NCBI GenBank assembly: GCA_003290165.1
Contig: QNQO01000543.1
Coordinates: 124,001 to 188,000, forward strand
DNA from: Berberis thunbergii
Lineage: Eukaryota > Streptophyta > Magnoliopsida > Ranunculales > Berberidaceae
DNA: 64,000 nucleotides
Direction: 5' to 3'
The notes beneath the pieces were generated by a model that was not told the DNA's origin, did no database searches, and worked only from the letters and a program-made list of their open reading frames with translations. Shown piece by piece: positions 24,181-34,738 of the stretch. The stretch's first letter is position 1, and every line of letters begins with the position of its first letter. The position numbers and the translations under genes were made by a program.

Positions 24181-25002
24181 TCAACCTCCTTCCCTATCAG
24201 TTTCTTCGTGCACTTCACCATCTTCAATTACAACTCCAACATCCCCATTATGCAAACCATCTGCATCAACAATATCCAACTCTTCATCAGTGTCATACAC
24301 AGGCTCACCAAGCTCTTCAGTTTCGTCTACCACGTCTTCCTCAATCAAGATATTGTTACCCTTCTGAATAGCAAGCTTCCTGCACTCAGTTGCTCTATGT
24401 CCCTGTTCACCACATCTAAAACATCTAATATTTGAGTTAGAATTACCCTGCGGTGGCTGCTGAGTAGGACGAGATTTTTGAGGGCGAACTGACCGACTAC
24501 TTTGATCACTTCTGATCATCTTCTCCCAATCAGTGATCTTGGTCTTGCCCTGCCTATTTCGTACTTGCTTCAACTGCTCCCACCACGCAGATGCTCTGCC
24601 TTTGAGTTTTTTGGTGATCAATTTCACCTTGACATGATTTGGGACTTCCTTATACTAAAAAATACGCTCTGGTTCATTCAACCAATCCACGAATCCTTCG
24701 GCATGTAATGTACCAGAAAACTCGGGCAGATCCGCTCTGAATTCAAGGTTTCCATGATGATCCTCCCGACCACGGTGCTCCCAGAATCGAGCACAATTGT
24801 TATACGAGTTTTCAAAATTGGAATCATAATCATGATCTTCCATCTCACGATTACCGAAATCTTGCGCCGTTAGACACTGGGTTAACTCTGCAACTTGCCT
24901 CTGTAAATCCTCAATCATCACATCCTGAACGTTACGATCACAGTTTGGGGCTTCCTCATTCAGAACCTGCCCGCGACGACCATGACCATGACCACCAGCC
25001 AT
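24181..25002 (-). pseudogene. Gypsy-type gag with CCHC zinc knuckle (gag-only element)
   Basis: It starts at ATG 25002 and reads DLPEFSGTLHAEGFVDWLNE, the usual Gypsy gag opening. After an in-frame stop near 24658 it continues with VKLITKKLKGRASAWWEQLK, then the zinc knuckle CFRCGEQGHRATEC and an acidic tail of Glu/Asp. The nucleic-acid-binding capsid protein packages the element RNA. A single stop splits it, and a stretch of gag core between LNE and VKLI seems shortened. The N-terminal part has a basic GHGHGRRG and a coiled-coil-like DLQRQVAELTQ. Confidence 0.82.
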
Positions 25003-25053
25003 GGAAACTGATGAAATCTCACCCCAAGAAGATGCTGAAGCCCTGATACCAAC

Positions 25054-25574
25054 TGACGCCAGGCAGAATAACGATTATTCTGTAGGCTAGTTTCAACAGA
25101 TAATTAACATGGAAAAACACAAGAGAATTTCCCAAAACACATAGAAATAACTCTAATGTTTAATTCAAATTATCAAAATCAAAGGTCTACTACAATATTG
25201 AGGAAGAACTCTATTTATAGTGCTTAAATAACTTGAATAATAAACAGCATATTCCCAAAAGAAAAAAGTAGAATCAAATACTAAAATAACAAGTAGTTTA
25301 TTCCTAAAAGAAAAAGTAAAGCCTAATCCTAAAAGGAAACTGCCTATTCCTAAAAGAAAAAATAGAATCAAATACTAAAATAACAAGCAGTTTATTCCTA
25401 AAAGAAAAAGTAAAGCCTAATCTTAAAAGGAAACTAAAAAGACTCATAATTAAATTGAAATATTACGAATAAATTATTTAGTAAATAACTTTGATTGCAA
25501 ATTAGGAACCCTAGAAACCCAAATTAGGAATCCTAAAAACTTAAATTAGGAACCCTAGAAACCCTCCTGCATCA
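25054..25574 (-). repeat. 5' LTR of gag-only element
   Basis: 521 bp, closely matching the copy at 23161-23658. It is longer mainly because of one extra AAATTAGGAACCCTAGAAACC-like unit near its right end. The target duplication ACATC follows. Confidence 0.88.
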
Positions 25575-25579
25575 ACATC

Positions 25580-26154
25580 TCACCAAGCAAAGCTCATTGA
25601 GCTATGAACTCATACATTAGCTTGAAATGCATGACCCTCAACTATTCCCTTCCTCAAAGTGTTGGCTAATGCAAGGATCCAAAATGCTTACACTATGAAT
25701 TTTTTTTGCACCTATTCATAGGTTTCATCTTACAAGAAGATAATGAGAGTATCTTTCATTAACTATATACCCAAGAATGCAGTTTCTAGTCTTGTTGCTA
25801 ACTAGTGATCAAGAATAGGTTTTTCATTTTTTTTTATTTTACTTTTTTTTGTATGTACCCACTGCTAGTTGTACACATGGGATTTATGCAAATATTAGAT
25901 ACAAAGCCCAAAAGATAGGTGGATCAAGTGGTTAGTTAATTCTAAACATCATGAGTAGCACATGTGTTTTCCACCTAAGTAATGGAAATGCTTTGAGATT
26001 GTAGTGGTGCTATGATATTCTGCGCTTATTGTTGTCCCAACTCTAAGTTTGGGATGTTCTTGATCAGCAATGATTTACAAACCACCAGCGCGAGAATTCG
26101 CTTGAGTTTCCATTTTTGTTTAGAGAAAATTGTTGTTCCAGGACGACGCAAAAA
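25580..26154. other. Intergenic stretch between LTR element and repeat copy 2
   Basis: It continues the sequence interrupted by the LTR element (pre-insertion site ...ATAACATCTCACCAAGC...). It is AT-rich with T-runs near 25827-25850. No gene or RNA is recognised. Confidence 0.4.
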
Positions 26155-26805
26155 CTGATACATCCAAATCTGTTACCCTCGAGATCTAACTTGCAAAACA
26201 GGGTTAGATTGCCAAAGACCACCTATTTGGTGGCCGAAGACACTCTGATACTTAAGTCAGTAAATTGGAGAAGAAGTTGTATTTGGACAGCGTATAGTTG
26301 TAATGTATTTTTGTACCTCTCATACCTTCTTGTTCATCCATTTTCCTTTAGCTTATATAATGAGTGCATTTAACTATGTGAATAACATAAGCTTGAATGA
26401 CGCAATGAAAGGGGTGTTTATCATATCGATCTTCTCTTTCATTGAGATGTGTCCTTGGGGACTGATTCTCGCCATGACTTATCTCATTCTTAACAATCCT
26501 CTCATAATTGAGATTTGTCCTTGGGAAGTGACTCCCGCCATGACTTATATCCTTTGTAACGATCATTTTTAATTGAGGTGCATCGTTGGAGGAGTGATTC
26601 CCTCAAAACGTATCTTATTCGTAACAATCATCCCTACTAATGGTTGTTTGCGCCATGTGTATGGCTAGTTTGATGTATCATCAGCTACTTCCCCTAGTTA
26701 GTGGGTTTGCTTGCGTGGCCACTAACTTCTCAATTGTGGGAGCCGACGCAACGACATGATGGCTTTCTCTAGTCATACCGTGAATTTAGTGTGATAAGTC
26801 ACCGA
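26155..26805 (+). repeat. Duplicated repeat block, copy 2
   Basis: It runs parallel to 22213-22860 in the same orientation, with roughly 80-85 percent matching bases by eye. It includes the GAGATGTGTCCTTGGGG tandem units at 26437-26640 and the CTAGTTAGTGGG and ATGATGGCTTTCTCTAG landmarks. Past 26805 the two copies part: this one continues with AAGTCATCGTAGTC-type units (26810-27110) and then the long minisatellite. Confidence 0.7.
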
Positions 26806-26809
26806 CGTC

Positions 26810-27860
26810 GGATTGTGTGAGTTTAGACTAGTTGAAGTCATCGGAGTCGGACTGAATGAGTTCATACCAGACAAAGATTGTGACAGGTCATCATAGTTGG
26901 ACTTCGTGAGTTCTAACCAAATGAAGATTTTGTGACAAGTCTGGGTAGTCGTACTTTGTGAGTTCAAACAAATTTAGTATGTGTGACAAATCATCATAGT
27001 CAGCTGTACGAGTTCGTACCAAATGAAGTCATCTGACAAATCATCATAGTCAGTTGCCTGAGTCTGAACCAGATGAAGTATCGTAATCAAACGGCGTGAG
27101 TTTGGACTAGATGAAGTCAGTGTGCTTAGTCTCCAGTCGGACTAGTCTTCTGTTGGACATGTCTCTTGTCGGACCTGAATTCTGTCAAATCTGTTGTCGA
27201 GTCTACTGTTGGACCTCTCTATTTTCAGATTTGTGGACTAGTCTACTATCGAACTTGCGGACCAATCTGTTGTTGGACCAGTGTGTTGTCGGATCTACTG
27301 ACCAGTCTGCTGTCAGACCTGCTGACCAGTCTACTGTTAAACCTGTTTTTAGTCGGACATGATTCTTATCGTATTTATGGACTTCCAGACCAGTCTATTG
27401 TCAGACCTATTTTCAATCAGATTTATCTTTAGTCGGACCTGATTTCTGGCGGATCTGTGGGCCAGTGGCCTAGTCTACTATTGGACTAGTTTGTTGTTGG
27501 ACCATAAACTAGTGTGTTGTAAGACCTATCTCCAATCGGACTTGATTCTTATTGGATTCGTGTTGGACCAGTCTCTTATCGGACCTGATTCCCATTCGAC
27601 CAATTTGTTGTTGGACTAGTCTATTGTCATACCCGCGAACCAGTCGTCTATAGGACCTGTGTCTAGTCAAACCTATTTTCAGCCATACTTGATTCCTGTC
27701 GGATTTGTGGACCGACAGACTAATTTGTTGTTAGATTTGTGGACCCGTCTGCTGTCGAACCTATTTCTAGTCGGAGTCGTCTCCAGTCAAACCTATTCCT
27801 ATCTGATTTGTGGACCTGCGAACCAGACTCCTATCAGACTTGTCCTTAGTCGGACTTAGT
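26810..27860. repeat. Large diverged minisatellite (GGACCAGTCTGTTGTCGGACCTG units)
   Basis: From 26810 to 27110 the units are 40-50 bp with GAGTT(T/C)GGACCAGATGAAGTCAT and GTGACAAATCATCATAGTC. From 27110 to 27860 they are 20-40 bp with GTC(G)GACCTG, GACCAGTCTGTTGTTGGACC and CTCCAGTCGGACT. Open frames across it are repeats of Cys/Ser/Leu-rich nonsense. It borders the TRIM-like array. Confidence 0.78.
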
Positions 27861-29678
27861 TGATGTGGGACAATTCAAACCAACTTTATCCCAACAACTA
27901 AGGTAGAGATAGGAATAGGGACATGACTTAATTGACAACTCTACCTTAGTTGATCTGGGACAAATCAAGCCAACTTTATCACAACAATATTTTCCTTGGC
28001 ACGAATTATCGTATCTTACAATCCATCCGATCTTCAACCATCTCGAGAAATACGAGGAACACCTCCAACACCGAACCAATTTTCAACCATGTTGAGGAAC
28101 CACATATTGAAGATCAGCTCGACTAGACCGATATCTTAACCATCTCGAGGAACACTATAACACCTCCACAAAGATTGTAAGGAAACCCCTTGGCAAGATC
28201 TACAACATCCCAAGGATCCACATCTCAAGGAAATCATCGCTAAATCTTATCTTCACCATTGGCTCTGATATCACTTGTTGGCGTGTTAAATACGTGCACG
28301 TATCTTGGTCCACTATACATAACAACGATATTGTCCCAACTTAACTACTCCCCCTTAGTTGATGTGGGATTATTCAAGCCAGCTCCATCCAAACAATATC
28401 CACCTTAGCGCGAATTGTCACATCTTACAATCCATCCATCTTCAACCATCTCGATGAACAACAGACCTATCTTCAACCGTTTCGATGAGCCACATCTTGA
28501 GGAACACGAGGCACACCTCCACCGAACCGACTTTCAACCTTCTTGAGGAATACGTAGATCACCTCCACCTAGATTGTAAGGAACATCCCTTGGCAATATC
28601 TACAACATCTCAAGGATTTGCATCTCAAATAAACCATCGCCAAACCCCCAGCTGACCGTCGGCTCTGATACTACTTGTTGGCATGCTAGGAATGTGTGCG
28701 CACTTTGGTCCACTATACATAGCAACGATATTGTTTCCAACTTAAACATAACGATTTTTTAGGCCCCCGTGGTGTACAATTTTATCTAAAAAGTCTCGTT
28801 GCTATTGGGGAGTGGACAACTCTTTATATTCTTTCATGACAACTCTACTTTAGTTGTTATGAGACTATTCAAGCCAACTTTATCCCAACAATCTCCACCT
28901 TGGTGTGAACTTTCACATCTTACAATCCCTTCGATCTTCAACCATCTTGAGCAATACAAAAACTCCTCCACCTGAATTGTAAGGAAACCCCTTGACAAAA
29001 TCTACAACATCCCGAGGATTCCCATATTGAGGAAACCATCACCAAATCTCAGCATAACCATTGGCTCTGATACCACGTGTTGGCTCACTAAGCACATACA
29101 CACAGGGGTGGAGCCAGGATTGACACCATGGGGGGGGGGGAGGCAAAGTGAATGAAAATAAATAGGTGGCAAAGAATTCAAAGGGGATGCTTGAAAAATT
29201 AAATATTATGCTTCAAATACACATTGGACTTTAAAAAGAATTCAGACAACTTGTCAAATTCAAGGGGAAGTACACTAAATTTCATTGGGGACCCACTTAA
29301 TTTCCATATGTGTTGAAAGAAACGCAAAATTCAGGGGAGCAACAAAGAATTAGTATTATTTGAAAGGGGGCAATAAGCTAAGACAAGACAAATACTCCAT
29401 TGTCTCATTGTACTTTTACACATAAATTTTGAAGTTGAAGGGGGGAAATCTCTCTTAGTGGCTCCGCCCTTGTGTGCGCACATTGATCCACTATACATAG
29501 CAACGATATTATCCCTAACTTAAAACCATGATGTTGGGCCCCCATCATGGGCTTTTGTGGTGTGGAGTTTTATCCAAAAGGCTTCGCTGCTATTAGATAG
29601 TGAACCACTCGTTATATTCTTAGATGACAACTCCACCTTAGTTGATGTGAAACTATTCAAGCTAGATTCATCTCAACA
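27850..29678 (-). mobile_element. Tandem array of TRIM-like short LTR elements
   Basis: A short LTR-like unit beginning TGTTGGC on the plus strand and ending CCAACA or CAACA occurs at 28276-28395, 28676-28890 and 29079-29678 (the last split by a MITE), with further ends at 27896 and 27986. Between them are 190-280-bp spacers ending in GGCTCTGATACCAC, which on the minus strand is a primer binding site for initiator Met tRNA just after each LTR. No protein is encoded. Alternating LTR/spacer/LTR units without coding sequence fit terminal-repeat retrotransposons in miniature that expanded in tandem. The spacers carry CATCTTACAATCCATCC and CATCTCGAGGAAC words. Confidence 0.72.
29103..29472. mobile_element. 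370-bp MITE (hAT-like tips) inside TRIM LTR
   Basis: The tips CAGGGGTGGAGCCAGGAT and CAAGGGCGGAGCCACTAAG (right end, reverse complement) form an imperfect terminal inverted repeat. The segment interrupts an LTR unit that is continuous in its sister copies. The flanking 8 bases CATACACA and TGTGCGCA differ only by transitions, compatible with a decayed 8-bp target duplication. A run of ten G lies near the left end. It is non-coding. Confidence 0.65.
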
Positions 29679-30166
29679 CGTGACTGAAGTTTAATATTAT
29701 AGGTAACATTTACTTTTATTCTTTTGTCGATAACAATTGATGCTCCTGTAAACGAGAATTTTTTACCAACAAGTAGGTTTTATTGGAAAAAAAATTATAA
29801 GTCGGTGTTTACATATTTTAGGTTGGTGCAACAAAGTCGAAATATCCAAAAATATTTGTGCGACAAAATGTTAGTGCAACCTAGCCAAGTATCAGATACA
29901 CATAGCAATTCCCCAACAAATTATATTAGTAACATTAAAACTTGCAGAATCCACATATTTGTTGTTATTGGAAAATTTGCAAAAACTATGAATATATTGC
30001 TATTATTTATTCCAAAAATCAGATGGGAATATCATCAATGAAATTCAATAAATCACAATATTTGGATGAGTTTGTGCCACATGTATAACAAATTTTCTTA
30101 CAACATTAAAAAATAGATGATTTGTATCAATTTTTCACCCTGGACCAAGTTTTTGTTCGTCCCCAT
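29679..30166. other. Intergenic, no gene seen
   Basis: AT-rich. A frame of 105 codons on the plus strand (29724-30041) has no recognisable motif and codon use typical of non-coding DNA. Confidence 0.35.
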
Positions 30167-31155
30167 TAGGTCTGGCAGTGGGGCAGATTTGTATGGATAT
30201 CCGCCCCACCCAACCCGAATGGGGCAGATTTGAATGTGGCTAAATGGCTTTTTGGGGACCCAAATGGTATCCGTTGAATATTCGGGGCGAATACAGATTT
30301 GGCCATATCCTCCCTGCATATATCCGTTTATATAGCTAATTTACTATACTACCCTTAGCCCTTAAGTGAAAAAACCCTAATTTACTAAAGTAACTAAATT
30401 AATAACCTATTTGCCGCTCTTTTTCGCTCCGACTCTCTCTTCTCTTAACTAAACCTTCTCCAAGTACAGCATAGGTTCGTTTCCTTTTCTTATTCTAATC
30501 TACTTGTTTTGTGGCTAGGATTACAAACACAACCACACACCCTCTCTCTATCATCTCAATTCGTGATGGGTGCGGGTGAAGGAAGAAAGGACGGTAGACA
30601 AACAGAGATGTCCAAGTCAAAGAACAGTGGAAAGAACTGTGAAATGTGTTATGGAACGTCTTCTGTGAGCATCACTCCCAAAAGACGTTCCATGGAGAGC
30701 TTCATCTTTCACTATCAAAACTATTCCCAAAATCCATCACTTGCTACTCCTTTGCCTCCTTCAAAACCCAAAATCCAACTATGCCCTCTACGTCATAAAG
30801 GCAACCAAACTTTCTTTCCCCTTCTCTTTCTATTTCTTTCTTGAAGTTCAAGTGAAACTCTTTGGATCTATGTATGTCTTCTTTGCAACAACACCCAGAT
30901 CCAAATGAGGAAGGATTCGCCACTGAAGCTATGCTCGAGTCCGCAGGTCCCGAGTGCAGGTTCATCTACTTGTGTGTGGGTAAGGGTGGGGATCCATCGC
31001 GCACCAGGAAACCCTTGTCTTAAACGGATATATATCTGCCACTCCAGCCTGTGCGGTTTTTAAAAAAAATAGAATCAACGGATATGCGGGGCAAATTTGG
31101 GGACCCGCGATCCCCAGCAGGGCGGGGATGAATTTGCTCAAATCCGCCATCCCTA
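30167..31155. mobile_element. Non-autonomous hAT-like element (989 bp)
   Basis: The left tip TAGGTCTGGCAGTGGGGCAG and right tip (reverse complement) TAGGGATGGCGGATTTG resemble the TAGGGATGGCA ends of Ac/Tip100-type hAT elements. The subterminal zones carry matching GGGGCAGATTTG and GGGGACCCGCG words. The flanks GTCCCCAT (30159-30166) and GTCTCCTT (31156-31163) agree at six of eight positions, as expected for an old 8-bp target duplication. No hAT transposase is encoded. The inner frame at 30509-30844 is not recognised. Confidence 0.68.
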
Positions 31156-32955
31156 GTCTCCTTGTACTCAATATTTTACTTGTGATAATTACTATTGGGT
31201 GACATGGAGAATGCACAAACTTTTTATGCAATTGAACACGTGTGGACCGACCGGAGAATTATCTTGTTGCGGAATGTTAGGGAAGATGGGTATGTATCGT
31301 AGCTTATAATAATTGTCTTAGCTTGATTTGAAGCGGACTGTCTTAATGTGGAGCACTTTTGGCATATATTTGTTGAGTTTATTTAGACAATATTATTGAA
31401 AATTAACATTTATTCTAAAATTTTGGGAAATCTTGTTGCTTGGTACATATGGACTATATTTTATTTTATTTTATTTTATTATTATTATTTTGTGTATGTG
31501 TGTATGTGTGTGTGTGACTCAAACTAATGATAATTGAAAGTGGGTTGCACGATCAGAGAAGTTACAAGCTCTTTGTTATTAATGGATGATCCTTAGGGGT
31601 GGTTCATACATTTTAAATTCATTATATTATTATTAATGAGTATAACTGAAGTTGAAAGCTTTCAAGCGATATTGCATTGGATTGATTCCAAAGAAGATGA
31701 TGTTTGATTAAAGAGTAAAAGCAAAACATTTAAGATGGCCAACGGGGGATCAACTCAGTTTGTAGACTCATGACGAACGAAATCACAAGTCCATGGTTTG
31801 AAAGATATTTAATGGTTTCTGTCCAATAAACACCATTAAAATAATAATAATAATAACTTGTAAAAATGACTCATGAGACTTGTAAAAATGAACCAAACCC
31901 CATAGGACTTGGAACAAGTGATCTCATTAAAGGTTCGCTTCCTTGAGCCTTACGCATTTAAATTCAGTATCAAAAGCCTAATTGTAACTTGTAAAAATGA
32001 CTCATGAGCATATCTTCTTTTCTAATTTCATTCTCCCTGAGTGATGTATTTCGTATAGCTTGGTGAGAAATGTTTTTTTTACTGACCATAGCACTAATAA
32101 TTGATCATCAACCGAGAAGATGATCTTCTTGGAGTCTCAAAGGCATCTCAAACATGCTAGGTCATGATCAAGTAGTCAAACTGCTATAAAGATTTAGGTA
32201 ATCACAAGAGATGAAGCATTTCTCCAACTCCAAGGTCAATTACAACTCTCACTTATTAGAATTGACCTAAAATCACCTAATTAAGAGTATTATTAAAAAT
32301 AAACTCACAATCTAATTAGTCCTAGCCTAAGAAAATTCAGTTCAAAGTAATATAGAGTACAAAATGAATTAAAAAAAAAACAACAACAACAACAATGCAG
32401 AAAGATATCAAACTAAGAAGGTTGTTCTTTGTATTTCAGGGAACTGATATACTTCTAATGGAGTGACAAAGAAAGGTGCATGGCATATACTCAAGTAGTC
32501 AAGCTGAATTTTATTTATTTTCACACACAACAATCGATCTTGTTCGATACAGTTGGTTTCTATAATTATGTCTTAACATTTAAGAGAAATGTAACAATAA
32601 ACCATTTTCAACAAACAATGCAGTTACTATCTGTCGTCCTCCTAATGGAGTGAAGAACTCTCCTTTGTGGACTCTCTTTGAACTATTAAGTCCTTATCAA
32701 TCCTTCTCACGTCCTACTTTCTTGTGGATTAGCTGAAATTAAACCATCCAACCTTCCCAACCACCATGTGACCCTTTACAGTTCATTTCTTCAATGCTAC
32801 CACATGGAGGTGGGGATAGTTTTAATTTCAAATAAATATCAAGGTTTGTAGATCTAAAACACCCATACCTGATAGCAATGGAAGCTTTGAATTCCATCTA
32901 ATAAGTATGACTTTGCCTCAAGTGTTATAACTACTTAGCTTCTCATCCATCTTCC
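31156..32955. other. Intergenic region upstream of the GDSL gene
   Basis: It contains an (ATTTT)n/(ATT)n run at 31456-31490 followed by a (GT)n-rich run to 31516, an ATAATAATAATAATAA run near 31840, and CAACAACAACAACAA near 32380. ACTTGTAAAAATGACTCATGAG occurs at about 31857 and 31987. No coding sequence is recognised. Confidence 0.4.
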
Positions 32956-32962
32956 TATATAT
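32956..32962 (+). promoter_or_regulatory. Probable TATA box of the GDSL gene
   Basis: TATATAT lies 94-100 bp before the start codon at 33056, in CTTCCTATATATCTCC. That leaves a transcript leader of roughly 60-70 bases, normal for plant genes. No other TATA-like word stands closer to the start. Confidence 0.55.
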
Positions 32963-33055
32963 CTCCAGCTCAGGACTTAAATGGTGGTTGTTACACGAAG
33001 TGTGTATGTTGTTCTAAGGTGTTGATTGTAGTACATTGTTTGAGAAATAAGAGAG

Positions 33056-34738
33056 ATGGATTTAAAGGGAGCATTGTTTATGGTTGCAATTGTGATCTTG
33101 GCAGTTTCTTTTGATGGTGGGCATGCTCAAGATGTGACGGCTCCGGTTACCCTGGTTCCGGCCATAATAACATTCGGTGATTCGGCTGTTGATGTTGGAA
33201 ACAATGACTATCTCCCTACTATATTCAAGGCTAATTATCCTCCTTATGGAAGGGATTTCGTCACCCGGGAACCTACTGGGAGGTTCTGTAATGGCAAATT
33301 AGCCACTGATATCACTGGCAAGTTTCTCTCTTTTTCATCGTTTCTAAAGATGGATCAACTTTTTTCAGTTAAAATATACCATAAGTTTAGAATCGGTAAC
33401 AGTCTAGAAAAACATTTCTTTACCATCATTTTGTGTCGGTCATGGGTCCAATAATGACGTATAAAGCTGCCAATTAATTACCTTATCTTATAAACAGATG
33501 TAATTACAGATTATATAGAAATATAAATGTCAAGTATACAAAGAGAACCATATTGCATCAAATCATCAATGTTGTCAACGACCCATCGTACTAACAAAAT
33601 GAGTTACTGATTCATGTACAATTGCAGCTGATACTCTGGGTTTCACCACATACCCCCCAGCATATCTAAGCCCCCAGGCATCAGGAAAGAACCTCCTCCT
33701 AGGAGCCAATTTTGCTTCAGCTGCATCCGGTTACTACGACGACACTGCCATCACATACGTGAGATTTCATCAATGCTTTTACTAGTTCTTTGATAAATCT
33801 GAAAGTCAGATTCATTATTCTATTTTCTTGGATGTTATGCTTTTGCAGCATGCTACCCCATTATCACAACAATTGCAGCAGTACAAGGAATACCAAGGAA
33901 AGCTATCTAAGGTAGCAGGAAGTGCAAAAGCTGCATCTATCATCAAGGATGCGCTGTACATTGTCAGTTTCGGTAGCAGTGATTTCGTTCAGAATTACTA
34001 TGTCAACCCTCTTCTTAACAAAGTTTATACTCCCGACCAGTTTTCGTCTTTCCTAGTTAGCATCTTCACCAAATTCATCAAGGTTTGTTATTGTTAAGCC
34101 TGACAATTCACTTGGTTTGTTCTCTTGATCATTTTTATGTGAAGACTGACAATGTTTTCTTTATTAATAAAAGGACTTGCATGGATTGGGAGCGAGAAGA
34201 ATTGGAGTTACGTCACTCCCGCCAATTGGCTGCCTACCTGCAACTATCACTTTGTTTGGGTTTGGAAATCCCGGTTGTGTATCTAGGCTCAACACTGATG
34301 CCCAAGGGTTCAACGCAAAGATTAATTCAGCTGCAACACAGCTCAAGAAGCAACTTCCAGGCTTGAAGATAGCCATCTTCGACATTTACAAGCCCCTCTT
34401 GGACATAGTCCACACTCCTTCAAAATATGGTATCAATAACAATTAGTTTCTACAACTACAAAAATCATATCAACTCCAAGATGTAATTTTGTGAAGAATC
34501 TGCCTTGAACTGTCCCCTAAAAATGATTTGTTTTCATACAGGATTCTCCGAGGTGAGGAAGGGTTGCTGTGGAACTGGGACAGTAGAGACCACATCCTTC
34601 TTGTGCAACCCCAAGTCCCCAGGAACATGCTCCAATGCCACTCAATATGTTTTCTGGGATAGTGTCCACCCATCTCAGGCTGCTAATCAGGTTCTTGCAG
34701 ACTCGTTGATCATCGAAGGCATCTCACTAATAGGTTAA
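33056..34738 (+). CDS. GDSL esterase/lipase, secreted
   Basis: Exons 33056-33317, 33628-33758, 33849-34082, 34174-34429 and 34542-34738 join in phase to 359 residues and a TAA stop, the standard length and five-exon plan of plant GDSL lipases. An N-terminal hydrophobic segment (about residues 4-24, ending GGHAQ) is a signal peptide, so the enzyme should enter the secretory path and act in the wall or outside. Block I is [13 protein letters not shown] with the nucleophile Ser43; block II contains [10 protein letters not shown]; block V has WDSVHP with Asp334 and His337. Block III reads [11 protein letters not shown], with Ser175 where many GDSL enzymes have the oxyanion-hole Asn. The wording fits the clade of Arabidopsis At5g03810-type proteins. 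Intron 1 starts GC (G|GCAAGT). Substrates cannot be told from sequence. No damage is seen. Confidence 0.95.

Larger units (their letters stand above)
23161..25574 (-). mobile_element. Complete gag-only LTR retrotransposon with 5-bp target duplication
   Basis: Two direct LTRs (23161-23658 and 25054-25574) start TGACGCC and end GCATCA. The element is bracketed by ACATC on both sides (23156-23160 and 25575-25579). On the minus strand the 5' LTR is the right one and is followed by TTGGTATCAGGGC, a variant initiator-Met primer site. The internal part codes for gag and a scrap of polyprotein C-terminus; RT, RNase H and integrase are absent. It is therefore non-autonomous and 2.4 kb long. It inserted into the duplicated repeat block. 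The LTRs differ by scattered substitutions and small indels, so it is not very recent. Confidence 0.9.

Noticed and set aside
23998..24435. 145-codon plus-strand frame
   Set aside because: Shadow opposite the gag gene with its zinc knuckle, which explains the region better.
27110..27860. CRISPR-like array
   Set aside because: Units and spacings are diverged and irregular, and the DNA is plant nuclear; this is a minisatellite.
30509..30844. 111-codon frame inside the hAT-like element
   Set aside because: No hAT or other domain; composition like surrounding non-coding DNA.
33318..33454. Extension of GDSL exon 1 to a stop at 33454
   Set aside because: It loses the family match right after TDIT; the next exon restores it when spliced from the GC donor.
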